The notes under the pieces: model-generated
Seen by the model: only the letters and a program-made list of their open reading frames with translations
Told to the model about the DNA's origin: nothing
Databases searched by the model: none
Origin: Haliclystus octoradiatus
Taxonomy: Eukaryota; Cnidaria; Staurozoa; Stauromedusae; Haliclystidae
Assembly: GCA_916610825.1 (NCBI GenBank)
Contig: OU744451.1
Span: 19,803,482-19,867,481, forward strand
DNA: 64,000 bases
Reading direction: 5' to 3'
Shown here: in pieces, positions 1 through 10,233 of the stretch
How positions within the stretch are numbered: position 1 is the first letter of the stretch
Layout: each line of letters starts with the position of its first letter
Position numbers and translations under genes: made by a program

Positions 1-800
1 CGTCTACTTGAATGGTTACAATTGAACAAAAGATTGATTCCAATCGAATACTGTATTTTCCGGTGTAAAAGTCGATTTTCTAGCCTCGAATTTTGAAGCT
101 AAAATCAAGGGGTCGACTAATACACCGAGTCTAAAAAGTCGTACCCAAAATCAAAGACAAAAACAACAACAATACAATTAAATCCTATATATAACGGACG
201 ACCTATATTGTTCATATTGTTCCGTATTGTTTTGAAAGTAATAAAATTATTTTTCAGACAAGCGATTTTAAAACAATTGAATGCATGAATGGTTAATGTA
301 ATTCAAAGCTCACGTGATCAAATTACGTTGAATTCTTTTGTTTGCTCAAGTTTGAAAGGTCAACACATCAGTGTGCATGTCAAAAACATGCGAGAGTTTG
401 AATGGATATACATAAAGCAAGCAAGACTTGACAACTCGACAAGCACGGAGAGAATATCTTGACTATAATACTAAATCATGATTTCATTTCGAATTAAGTT
501 ACTTGGAAGCTGATCTGATCAATATAACAAGGCTAAATCATCCATGAATGTAGTACTAGTTTTGATATTGGTTTGACAAAATACATTTTACCACTTGTTT
601 GTTGATCTTGAGACAAAGGACAAAGATCGAAAAGCCGTAAAGTTTCTACTATGATTATACAAACATTATTGAAAATAAACAAAATAAAACCGATTCTAAA
701 CATTATGAATATGATTTAAATTCGACTTATACAGTGGATATACCTTACAACCTAGAAAGGCACATATCGGCAGTCCATGTAAGTATATGATTCAAATTGA
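1..800. other. No gene seen
   Basis: AT-rich sequence with frequent stops in all frames. I see no exon, RNA gene or clear repeat in it. Confidence 0.5.
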
Positions 801-1004
801 CTTTTCACGTATAGTTCATGAACCGTTCATGAACATTCTCTACAGGTGATAACATCAAAATATAAACATACCTGGTTAGCTTTGTTGCTTTTAAACTATT
901 CTTTGATTTACATACAACATGTAAGATCCTATGATTGAAAAAAGGTTTGAATTCTGACTGGGTATGTATGTAAAACAAACTAGTGGGTAAAACATGTAAA
1001 TAGG

Positions 1005-1186
1005 GTCTGGCAAATGGTCCAGCCTTCTGGAATACTAGAGGCATTTCGACATTTTCATCTGAATTTGTTTGTTGAAGTTTGATCAATAAATCATAGAAAT
1101 ATCAATTTTCTGAATTCTGAATCATCTGAATTTGCTCAAATCTTCCGGAATCTAGGATGTCATGATTCCTACTTTTGTCGGACTCA
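1005..1186. repeat. hAT-type MITE copy, diverged
   Basis: The ends resemble GGGTCTGGCAAA and TTTTGTCGGACTC. They match the family seen intact at 40708-40901, whose ends are CAGGGTCCGAC and GTCGGACCCTG. The inside shares the blocks ccttctggaat and cttccggaatctagga with copies at 30302, 43050 and 54350. This copy is decayed and I see no clear target duplication. Confidence 0.5.
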
Positions 1187-1236
1187 ACATGTAAACAAGT
1201 TACTGCTTTTGTACCAACTTCATGTAGGCTATGTAA

Positions 1237-1528
1237 GTATGTATGTATGTATGTATGTATGTATGTATGTATGTATGTATGTATGTATGTATGTATGTAT
1301 GTTTGTATGTATGTATGTATGTATGTATGTATGTATGTATGTATGTATGTATGTATGTATGTATGTATGTATGTATGTATGTATGTATGTATGTATGTAT
1401 GTATGTATGTATGTATGTATGTATGTATGTATGTATGTATGTATGTATGTATGTATGTATGTATGTATGTATGTATGTATGTATGTATGTATGTATGTAT
1501 GTATGTATGTATGTATGTATGTATGTAT
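1237..1528. repeat. (GTAT)n microsatellite
   Basis: About 290 bp of near-perfect GTAT tetranucleotide repeat, with one GTTT interruption near 1299. The open frames across it (repeating Met-Tyr-Val-Cys) are an artefact of the four-base repeat. Confidence 0.98.
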
Positions 1529-1539
1529 TAGACTAGTCC

Positions 1540-1975
1540 AAAAAAGTGATTTGCATCATACATTTTATTGTTGTTTATCGTCGGCCATTCTAGACGTACT
1601 AATAATCAATAGGAAAGACAAAATTCAAAGTTTCAAAGTATTACGATTAAATCTCAGCCAAGCACTTTTTAGTCTGATTAGTCTGCGTCATAGACCGCAA
1701 TTCATTCACAAAAGAATAGGGTGACTTTCTAGCAGGCTAGCATTTTTTACATTTTTTACATTGTTTTCAAGTAAATAGGTTATTAATCTTACCATCTATG
1801 AAACAAAATCAAAGCCATTAGTTCTTGTAATGGTAAATGTTCCCATTTGATGTCATTTAAGTTAGATTCCTACAATATATAAATTGTAATATTTTGGAGG
1901 ATTATTCATTTTACAATTTAAAAATAAGGTGAAATTAGATAACAATATAACGACCCAGGTATCCAGTTGGCATGT
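1540..1975. other. No gene seen
   Basis: AT-rich spacer between the microsatellite and the first pogo-like MITE. No coding or RNA signal recognised. Confidence 0.4.
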
Positions 1976-2155
1976 TCAATCAAACCTGTTATAATGGTCA
2001 CCTCTATAAAGTGGCCATCTGTCTATAGTGGTCACTCTTGCAATGTCTAAAATAGTATTTTCTATTGAATCAAACCTGTATATAAAGGCCGCCTGTCTAT
2101 AATGGTCAATTTATCTACCTCTCGTAGCCGGCCGTTATATACAGGTTTCACTGTA
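1976..2155 (-). repeat. pogo/Tigger-like MITE, copy 1
   Basis: A roughly 180-bp repeat with one end reading CAAACCTGTTATAATGG and the other ACAGGTTTCACTGTA. Sister copies lie at 2345, 4011 (interrupted), 50031 and 62580. The CAGT...ACTG ends next to TA are typical of non-autonomous Tc1/mariner-pogo elements. It is in the opposite orientation to the copy at 2345, forming a mirror composite. Confidence 0.75.
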
Positions 2156-2210
2156 GTACTTTTGTCCAGCTACTTTCATGTATATAATATTTAAAAGTGG
2201 ATGTAATACT

Positions 2211-2320
2211 TCCCCTGCGAAAAAACAGTTCAGGAGTTCATGAACAGTTCATGAAAAGTTGGGGCCATTTAATGTTATTGAACTGTTCATGAACTCCTGA
2301 ACAGTTTTTCGCAGGGGAAA
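2211..2320. repeat. TTCATGAA hairpin MITE, copy 1
   Basis: Near-perfect palindrome with ends CCCCTGCGAAAAAACAGTT and AACAGTTTTTCGCAGGGG. It contains GAGTTCATGAACAGTTCATG and its complement around a short centre (ggggccatttaa). This is the best-conserved member of the commonest repeat family in the window. Confidence 0.85.
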
Positions 2321-2344
2321 TATTAGATCCACTTTTAAATAATA

Positions 2345-2520
2345 CAGTGAAACCTGTATATAACAGCCAGCTACTAGAGGTAGATAAATTGATCACTATG
2401 GACAGGTGGATTTATATACAGGTTTGATTCAATAGAAAATACTATTTTAGACATTGCAAGAGTGACCACTATAGACAGGCGGCCGCTGTATAGACACAAC
2501 CGTTATAATAGGTTTGACTG
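2345..2520 (+). repeat. pogo/Tigger-like MITE, copy 2
   Basis: Begins CAGTGAAACCTGTATATAAC after a TA and ends ATAGGTTTGACTG. It is the inverted partner of copy 1 across the hairpin at 2211-2320, so 1976-2520 reads as one long inverted repeat. Confidence 0.75.
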
Positions 2521-2742
2521 TCATAGTTAAATTAAAAGCATTTTCAATGGCTGTGAAAACACAAATGATTTAATTTAAATAATTTCTTTAAAAAATTCAG
2601 GTATATAACTTCATACTTGCAACATGGAACTTAGTCATGTGGGCTGCATAGCGTTTTATCAACACTCAAGGTGTTGTGAGTCACACGCTGTTATGTCATA
2701 GAACGGTATACAGCTCTCTTACTTATTCCATCTAAGCATATA

Positions 2743-2911
2743 CAGTTTAACCCAGCTTAAGTGCAGTTCGGATAAGTGAAATTCCCGCTTATCTGCAACC
2801 TAGCTTCGAAACACTATAAATCATTTTCTGTTCAAGTCCTTGGTAAACAATTTCGATAAATGCAATGAAAACCGTTGACAATTTTGACTTGCACTTAAGC
2901 GGGTTACACTG
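2743..2911. repeat. Second Tigger-like MITE family, TA-flanked
   Basis: Starts CAGTTTAACCCAGCTTAAG and ends CTTAAGCGGGTTACACTG, with TA directly outside both ends (2741-2742 and 2912-2913). The ends and the TA duplication fit pogo/Tigger-type elements. A fragment of the same end recurs near 63838-63866. Confidence 0.75.
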
Positions 2912-2913
2912 TA

Positions 2914-3340
2914 TTACCTATAAATGCGAAATCCTGTGTGTGCAATGTGTTTTGAGTTGATATATCATTAGAATTGCTGTTTTCTAGTCATGGTTTGGAT
3001 GGGCTTCGATATTTATTTGGCTTTCTGTTTTGTATAAGGAAAGAAAAGAAAATATAGTGTTTAAACAGTATATTATTTTCATGGATTTCATTTTGATATC
3101 AAATTTCACCAGGTGCAGAATCCCAAATACAAATCAACTGAATTCAAACATTTTTCATTTTTACCTCATTTTTTCATAATTTACATTGCTATTTAAATTA
3201 ACGGTGTAATCAAGCAACGATGGTGATTCTTTATAATATTACATAACTACCGTATTAATTTTATTTTATATAAATTGTTTGATGTCTGTCTATACGTTTG
3301 TTAGACACTTTTTCTAAATATTTAGAATGAGTACTAACAT
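2914..3340. other. No gene seen
   Basis: AT-rich spacer with no recognised feature. Confidence 0.4.
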
Positions 3341-3342
3341 TA

Positions 3343-3510
3343 CCTCTGCAAAAAATCAGTTCAGGAGTTAACTGTTCATGAACCTTCATGGACAGTTCAT
3401 GAACAGTTCATGGTCAGTTCGTGAAAATTTAGGGCCATTTAACATTCATGAACTGTTGATGAACTGTTCATGAGCTGTTCATGATCTCCTGAACTGTTTT
3501 TCGCAGGGGT
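3343..3510. repeat. TTCATGAA hairpin MITE, copy 2
   Basis: Longer member of the family: several alternating GTTCATGAAC-type blocks around agggccatttaa, closing with CTGAACTGTTTTTCGCAGGGG. The left end is slightly decayed (CTCTGCAAAAAATCAGTTC). Confidence 0.8.
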
Positions 3511-4010
3511 AGTTGTACCCCAATGACGATAATAGGAAAAAGATAAATAAATAACAATTTGTGTGGTATGGGGGTAGAAATAGCTACATACCGGTGTCAA
3601 ATTATGACGTTTCAGTAACTCAAGCATCAATGATTGTTGTAGACTTAATGATAATCTAAAAATGAAACACATTTCATAAGTTGCATTTGAAGATATATTT
3701 ACTATACACAATATTTAAATATTCATTAACATTAATAAAAATTATTAATTCGATTCTGATTGGCTAATAGGATTAACAATAACTTTTGTCACAAATTTCA
3801 ACATAACTTGGTCAATCAATTATTTACCACATCATAAACTCAAATGAATAAGCATTTATTACCCTTCTTCTATCCGTGGTAATTTCCATTGCAAATTACA
3901 AGCAACTACCAAAGCAAGAGTTTTCAGATGCACACTCCGTTGATTTTCACCTCTATTTGCACTTTCTCTGCCTTGCTGTAGAAATTAAAATTCAAGCAGA
4001 TACGTATCAA

Positions 4011-4623
4011 ACAGTCAAACTTGTTATATTGGTCACCTCTATATAACAGTCACCTGTCTATAGTGATCACTCTTGCAATGTCAGAATTAGTAACAAAGGG
4101 TTACCACACACTTGCCGTGTTTGTATTCATATTTACTACACAAGGAATGTTGGAAGACACAAGTGCATTCAACACTTACTGATTGTCTTCCAACTTTTCC
4201 GAGTGGAGTGAATATGAATATAAACACTTGCAAGTGTGTGGTAACCCTTTTCATACTCAAATGTGTTCATATTTCGAAAGGTCGTTTGAATCTTGAATTA
4301 ATGATTTAAAATTCAATTTAAATTCAATGTTTTTATGCTTAGGTACAGAAATGTCCTTGGATCAAATTAAAACTTCAAAACCTTAGTCTTGCTTCAAGCA
4401 TCAGACAAAATGTTATTGACAAATTTCAACGGAAAGTTTTGAAACGTTTGTCCTTGAAATTCCAAACACATGGGCAACCAATCAAATTGCAGGATTACAT
4501 TCGATTACGACATCATATTTTTGAATTTCTATTGATTGTTCTATAAAGGTTACTTACATATAGGCCTAGTGGTCAATTTATCTGTGTTTCTTAGCTGGCT
4601 GTTCTATATGTGGTTTCACTGTA
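4011..4623. repeat. pogo-like MITE split by nested insertions
   Basis: The left half (from ACAGTCAAACTTG, 4011-4090) and the right half (about 4515-4622, ending GGTTTCACTGTA) are the two ends of one pogo-like MITE, pushed apart by other DNA. The first insertion is the hairpin at 4095-4250. The right half carries a TAGGCCTA (4561-4568) that sister copies lack. Confidence 0.65.
4095..4250. repeat. Palindromic MITE, ends AAAGGGTTACCACACAC
   Basis: 156-bp element with inverted ends AAAGGGTTACCACACACTTG and CAAGTGTGTGGTAACCCTTT and an inner pair TTGGAAGACA/TGTCTTCCAA. A decayed half-copy starts at 59045. It sits inside a pogo-like MITE, so it is younger than that copy. Confidence 0.8.
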
Positions 4624-4629
4624 ACATAG

Positions 4630-4690
4630 TAGCTCAATGGCAGAGTGACCGCATAATGTGAGGGACGCCGGGGTGCGATTCCCTGCTCCC
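4630..4690 (+). promoter_or_regulatory. tRNA-like segment with Pol III A and B boxes
   Basis: TAGCTCAATGG at 4630-4640 fits an internal A box. GGTGCGATTCC at 4672-4682 fits a B box with one mismatch to GGTTCGANTCC. A T-arm-like stem (GGGG/CCCT) is visible, but no acceptor stem closes, so this is a tRNA-derived, SINE-like head and not a working tRNA. It lies directly in front of the Penelope-like ORF, whose frame even opens inside it. Confidence 0.5.
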
Positions 4691-6295
4691 CCGGTTGATC
4701 TAGGAGATAAATTTATAATCTACAAAGCAAAGAGAGGCAGAGGCAGGCCCGCTAAAATAGACCATCCTTTATTAAAAAAAGAACGAGAAATTACGAAATT
4801 GCTTAAAACAGTTTTACCAACAAAGCTACCAGCAGATCTGTGTCCTAAGGGATCTCGCCTAGCACATTTATACGGGCTACCGAAAACACATAAAACACCG
4901 CTGAAGATGCAGCCTGTACTTTCTGCAATTAATACCTACAATAATAAACTTGCTAAGTGGCTTGACGAGAAGCTTAAACCTCTCTCGATAAACGAATATA
5001 CTATAGACGATATTTTTCAGTTTGCTTCTGACATCCAAAATCTTGAAATACAAGGCAATCAAAAATTAGTTTCATTTGATGTTTCAAGCCTTTTCACAAA
5101 TGTACCACTTGATGAAACTTTGGACATTCTGGTTAGTAGAGCATTTGACAATAACTGGTTTAACGAAACTTATGATCTTAATCTAACAAAAGAAGACCTC
5201 ACTTTACTATTACAAGCAAGTACAAAAAAGCAGCTATTTCAATTTAATAACATTCTTTATGAACAAATAGATGGTGTCGCGATGGGGTCACCTTTAGGAC
5301 CTTTAATCGCGAATACATTTATGTGCCATATGGAATCTATTTTACAAGAAAAGAATCTTCTTCCTTCTACCTATAGGAGATATGTTGATGACACTTTCGT
5401 GATTTTAGAAAATAAGAACGTTGCCGATGATCTTTTAGAACAATTTAATCTCGTCCACCCTGCTATAAAATTTACAATGGAAATTGAGAAGGATATGACG
5501 TTACCTTTTGTTGGAATTTTAATCACAAATAATAGCCCTAAATTATCTACTACTATATATTGTAAGCCTACAGACAAAGGCCTGTTAACACATTTCAATA
5601 GTCATGTCGACAACAGATACAAAATCGGACTTTTAAAAACAATGGCTACTAGAGCGTTAAAGATTTGTTCTAGCGAGGAAGCTTTTAAATTAGAATTAGT
5701 TAGACTTAAATATGTTTTTAGTAATCTTCAATACCCAGTTCCGCTTTTAAACTCAATTTTATCCAAATTTGTTTTTAATCAAAATATTATAACTGTAAAT
5801 AGTGTAAATAATAAGACTGATTCTGTTAAGATTGTAAATATTTCATTACCGTTTAAAGATCAGCGATCATCGAATACCGTACGCAAAGAGCTAAGTTTTC
5901 TTAATTGTAAAATAGATGTCAGTTTTAGACCAATTTTTAAAAGTAAAAAGTTAATCGACGATCTTCGACATAAAGAGAAAAAACCGGATTTGCTTATGAA
6001 GCACTGCGTAGTGTACGAATACAAGTGTGGTTTGTGCGATGCAAACTATGTCGGCTACACTTGCCAACACTTACACGAACGCATCTCAGAACATGGACGG
6101 GAAATGAGCTCTGCAATTGGGAAACATCAGGTTACCGCTCATTCAATTAAAGAGTGCAGTATGGCCAATTTTGAAATCCTACGTCAATGTAAAAATAAAT
6201 TTGACTGCTTAATTTATGAAATGCTATTCATACAAAAAATGAATCCGTCCCTGAACACTCAAAAAGACTCGATAAAGGCTTTTGTTTTTAAATAA
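4658..6295 (+). CDS. Penelope-like retroelement: reverse transcriptase + GIY-YIG endonuclease
   Basis: An uninterrupted ORF of up to 545 aa. Reverse transcriptase blocks run in order: LAHLYGLPKTHK (about residue 68), SFDVSSLFTNVP (about 137, first catalytic Asp), GVAMGSPLGPLIAN (about 206) and RYVDDTFV (about 241, catalytic Asp pair). A C-terminal endonuclease follows from about residue 447, with the CxxC pair CGLCDANYVGY and LHERISEH. This order (RT then GIY-YIG) defines Penelope-like elements, which prime at a nick made by their own endonuclease. Known elements have a longer N-terminus; here the first ~20 residues come from the tRNA-like segment, so the true start is lost or lies further in (about 4700). 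No frameshift or stop, so the copy is fairly young. Confidence 0.9.
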   Translation: MRDAGVRFPAPPVDLGDKFIIYKAKRGRGRPAKIDHPLLKKEREITKLLKTVLPTKLPADLCPKGSRLAHLYGLPKTHKTPLKMQPVLSAINTYNNKLAKWLDEKLKPLSINEYTIDDIFQFASDIQNLEIQGNQKLVSFDVSSLFTNVPLDETLDILVSRAFDNNWFNETYDLNLTKEDLTLLLQASTKKQLFQFNNILYEQIDGVAMGSPLGPLIANTFMCHMESILQEKNLLPSTYRRYVDDTFVILENKNVADDLLEQFNLVHPAIKFTMEIEKDMTLPFVGILITNNSPKLSTTIYCKPTDKGLLTHFNSHVDNRYKIGLLKTMATRALKICSSEEAFKLELVRLKYVFSNLQYPVPLLNSILSKFVFNQNIITVNSVNNKTDSVKIVNISLPFKDQRSSNTVRKELSFLNCKIDVSFRPIFKSKKLIDDLRHKEKKPDLLMKHCVVYEYKCGLCDANYVGYTCQHLHERISEHGREMSSAIGKHQVTAHSIKECSMANFEILRQCKNKFDCLIYEMLFIQKMNPSLNTQKDSIKAFVFK

Positions 6296-6560
6296 AAGAG
6301 TTCTGATTTCCCTTATTGTTTTTTTTTTTAAATATTTTTAAATATTTTTAAAGTTTTCATTAGTTAGTTTCGTAATCAATTTTAGCACCTTGGGAATAAA
6401 CATATTTTTATTTTTATCAATCCTATAAATTAAAAGATTTTATCTTGAAGTTTGTATTTATTTTAATCATTTACCTATAGTAACTTGACAATGATTGATT
6501 TGAATCAATCGAAACGTTGTTGTAATAAAAATACATTGTTGGTATTGACTTTTGTTTTAA
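6296..6560 (+). mobile_element. 3' region of the Penelope-like element
   Basis: Follows the ORF stop and is AT-rich. Near 6491-6520 a short perfect stem (ATTGATT/AATCAAT) is followed directly by CGAAACGTTGTTG. The same CGAAACGTTG block occurs at 15575 (+) and at 37943 (-). Penelope-like elements often carry small hammerhead ribozymes; here the CTGATGA box is not conserved, so at most it is a degenerate one. The element's exact end is not clear. Confidence 0.45.
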
Positions 6561-7013
6561 ATTAAACTATCAAGGCCTAATTAAACTATTGATAAAAAAA
6601 TAGTACAACTGACCTGACTAATCTGGGGTGCCACACTCTTTTCCAGAAATTGTTGACATAGCTGCAATGGGCTTGGGTCTATAAATATACAAACAAAAAT
6701 AATGATTTAAATTATATATAATGGCTAGGAGTCTTATGAATAGAGTTTGTTACAACGGGGGAGTCAGGGACAGAGAGAGGAAGACTGCAACAAATTACCC
6801 CAGACTACAGACTACCGCCATTATTTTGTGTCTGACATATCTGAATTTTGATTGAAGATTCAATGGCTCAAATGGAGTACAATCATGAGTGCCCAGTGAA
6901 TGACAGGTCACATCGTAAAGCAACCAAGTTGATATAGAATAATCTTAAAGATCAGGGGTGACACTGAAGGAGGATGGGGTTATAATTATATAATCTATAT
7001 CTATAATGTCAAA

Positions 7014-7016
<3 letters not shown>
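6561..7016. other. No gene seen
   Basis: Spacer between the Penelope-like element and the GT microsatellite. No exon or repeat recognised. Confidence 0.35.

Positions 7017-7081
<65 letters not shown>
7017..7081. repeat. (GT)n microsatellite
   Basis: About 65 bp of perfect GT dinucleotide repeat. Confidence 0.98.
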
Positions 7082-7084
<3 letters not shown>

Positions 7085-7435
7085 CATGCTGTCGCGACCA
7101 TGGATTTGTTTTTCGTTTTTCTCTGTCAATTATTACGTAAAATATTCATCTTAAAGGCGCAGCTACCATACTTTGCAGACCAGGATCTGTTCGTGTTTTA
7201 GTGTAATAATTGTTTAATAATTTTTCTATTTAGTAATTTGAAATTTTATCACTCAAGGTCCAGTGTATGGGAATATACTCATTACTATGCTAGTCATCTC
7301 ATCTGGACTGGATTGTCATCAAATAATTTCAACAATATGTAAATTTCAATCAATGCATTATCACAAAAAAAGACACAAATTTTGTGAAAAATTATCACAA
7401 AAGTCAAAATAGACGCAAATAGAGCCATAGACGAG

Positions 7436-7627
7436 TTAAAAATACATCATAAACAAACCTTTTGACCCAGAATCCAAATGTTTTTGTAATTGACTCTTTT
7501 GGGGGTCTAATAAGAACTCGAACCAAGATAACGACGGAGTAGTAGCTGGAGTTTTGAAGATGGTATTCACCATTTTATCCGCCATCTTTGCAAAATGCCC
7601 TGACCAAACAAACTCGAAGTCATTCAC
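7436..7627 (-). CDS. Possible 5' exon, unknown
   Basis: A 63-codon open frame on - starting with Met, next to the left end of the MULE. The codons after GSKG read GTTTGT, which could be a splice donor, so this could be the first coding exon of a host gene whose 5' flank was hit by the MULE. I see no known domain. It may equally be a chance ORF; no downstream exon was found on - to its left. Confidence 0.2.
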   Translation of the reverse strand: MNDFEFVWSGHFAKMADKMVNTIFKTPATTPSLSWFEFLLDPQKSQLQKHLDSGSKGLFMMYF

Positions 7628-7670
7628 GTTTCAATGAGGCTATCATATCAACAATAACATCACATAAATC

Positions 7671-7982
7671 GGTAGAGACGAATGGTCACCCTATACAGTC
7701 TCTGACGTCACATCTCCAAAACGAGATCACGATTAGATTGATAAGTGTTTGAATCTGATCAAATCCGAAATCATTTCAAACTCTTCAACTGTCATGGCGG
7801 GGACTTTTTGAAACATTTAGCGAACTTTAGAATTCATTTGAGATTGTATCATTTATAACTTTCAAGATTCATCGCCACCATTATTAAACTAGCTGCATTA
7901 CTGTTTGCTTTATTTTTGCTAGATTTGGGTTGATTTATGGTGTTTAGTTACTTTTTATAATTAGTATGCATTATTTTTCACT
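7671..7982 (+). repeat. MULE left terminal inverted repeat
   Basis: 312 bp. The reverse complement of 16662-16979, apart from lacking GGCCTA after the TA at 7965-7966. Contains a TGACGTCA-like site (tctctgacgtcac) close to the end. Confidence 0.93.
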
Positions 7983-9265
7983 CTTGCCCAAGATGAAGAG
8001 CATGCTACTACTTCTATGAATTACAGGCTACAGCTATGTACAAACTGTTCAATTACATGGATTCATTCTAAAGCTTTAACTACATCTTCTACGTCCGAGA
8101 CTTTACATAGGCCTACATGTTAAGCTAGGCCTACTCAATGCTTTATGATGCTGATGTAGGCTTAGACCTACCTATTGCATAGTTTCCAAGATTTGTGAAA
8201 CAAAACAATCAATAAAATGAATTGATTTAGAAAGCTTGGTTACGCTATATATTACGTCTTCGTCGCGACAGGCACATACTGAAACCAAACATGCTTGGCA
8301 AGTTGCCTTATCATCTACTATGTACTATCCTAATTATCCTTCACATTAACATTTAAAGCATGTTTAAAGGTAGGCCTAATCATTTGATTCTACTTTTGGT
8401 CCGTGGCATTTAGTAGGCTAGATTTAAGATTAGGCTTTAGGAACATATATTGTGATATATGCCAATAATTCCATGCCACAGATACTTTAAGTAGGTGCTC
8501 AATTAGAGCTTGGCCGTTGTATGAATGTTTGATATATTGATTGATATATGGTAGCATCAGACTTTGTTTTAAATTATGTCATCATTCCCAGATCTCATCA
8601 CATTAAATTCACTAGTCAAAACATGTCAGAAAATTAAGTCCGGTTCGAAATCGTCATTGAATAAATATGGATTTTTTATTTCATTTTATTTATTACACAT
8701 AGTACTGCATGTCTGTTTATGATAATAATCTAAGACAGGTCAAAGGCCTACCTAGTACTTAATTCTAGCTCTTCTTAGATAACGCAAATAGATGGGTCAA
8801 TCTTACAACGTAATGTGCATAATGTTTGACCCAGAATGTGATTAGCTGCATTATCCGCATAATCATCCAAACACTGTTGACTATAAAATTTACCGGCGCA
8901 AAATTTAATTTGTGGAACTTCGTAATTTCTACATATGCTTACTATACTAGGAAGACAATGGTTGAATCTAAATCAGCCACTAAATCTACAAGTCTTTGTT
9001 GGAAGTTGGATATTTACATACAGTAGGCTATAAACATAAACAGCACAGTAGCGAATGGCTATTACTGCACGGTCCCTAGCAAACGTATTTTGTAGGCAAT
9101 GTCGATGTGCCTTTATAAACAATTATTAATAAGAAAAACATACCAGATTTCCCCAGGAATGTCAATAAATGTTAGTACGCTATAAAAATAATCTGTTTTA
9201 AAAGGTGAGATATAAAAATAATCTACTTGAAATAAGAAAATATATAATTTGGATAATGTGAAGTG
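7983..9265. other. Non-coding left part of the MULE
   Basis: About 1.3 kb without a supported ORF. It holds three TAGGCCTA octamers (8108, 8126, 8371) and several near-matches. The 3' flank of the transposase gene probably ends before this. Confidence 0.4.
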
Positions 9266-9269
9266 TTAA

Positions 9270-10200
9270 AGTGTATATCCCGGATATTGGGAGATTGCTT
9301 CTTTAGATAGAGAAAAATGTTGTATTAGTACATGCTCTTCTTATATTTATACTTTGTGCAAGCATTTCCCCTCAAAAATGCAATCAAAGTTACAATTTTG
9401 TGTCTCACTCTTTTTCCTCCAACAGGAACCCGCTTATTTTCCACAAGAGGGTTTACACCGAAAAAAACACTAAACATTTTAATTATTTGTCTCTAAATAC
9501 AAAGCGGTTGAACCAAATGGCAATCTGAATTCGGAATGATGTTTTCAACGTTCAGCTCAAGATTTTGAGCTATATTTAAGCAATATTCGGGATCCAGGAA
9601 AAGATAAATAAGCCTCTGAAATCAAAAGTTTTTACTTTTTACTATTTCTCACTCAAGTACTCACACGATTAACACCTCTTTACGATTTCGTCCAAGCAGG
9701 TTATCGCTGCTGGCTATTGAACATGTGTGACTATTTTTAATACGCTCCAACTATGCCGACTATGCTGAGACGAAGTCGTAAAGAGGTGTTAATCACGCGA
9801 GCACTTGAGTGAGAAAAATACAAAACTAAAACCTTTTGACTTTAGAGGCTTATATCTCTTTACCTGGATCTTGAATATTGATCAATTATAGCTCTAACTC
9901 TTCAGCTGAACATTGAAAACCTCATTCCGAAAGCAGATTGTCATTTGGTTTAGCTGTTTTTTGTTTAGAGACAAATAAGTAAAATGTTTAATTTTTTTCC
10001 GGTGTAAACTCTCTTATTGAAAATAAACAGGTTCCTGTTGGAGGAAAAAGAGTGAGACACAAAATTAACCCAAAATCGTCACTTAGACTGCATATTTGAA
10101 GGAGAAATGATCGCGCAAAGTAAAAATACAAGAAGATCATGTATGAATAGAAAATTTTTCTATCTAAAGAACCAATCTCCCAATATCCGGGATATACACT
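9270..10200. mobile_element. 931-bp TTAA-flanked foldback element
   Basis: Starts AGTGTATATCCCGGATATTG and ends with its complement, CAATATCCGGGATATACACT, with TTAA directly outside both ends (9266-9269 and 10201-10204). The arms, about 450 bp each, pair along almost their full length with a centre near 9735. TTAA duplication is the mark of piggyBac-type insertion, so this is likely a non-autonomous foldback of that kind. It carries no ORF. It lies just 3' of the protease-PHD exon of the MULE gene. Confidence 0.85.
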
Positions 10201-10233
10201 TTAAATAATCTCAGTTCATTATTTGCAATTAGC

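Noticed and set aside
1175-1724. Long open frames of repeated Met-Tyr-Val-Cys
   Set aside because: They are translations of the (GTAT)n microsatellite.
1976-2520. CRISPR-like alternation of repeats and spacers (also considered for the TTCATGAA clusters)
   Set aside because: This is an animal genome, and the blocks are palindromic MITE parts without regular spacers.
4112-4309. 65-codon frame
   Set aside because: It runs through a palindromic MITE; chance.
4625-4690. Functional tRNA gene on +
   Set aside because: No acceptor stem closes and the anticodon arm is poor.
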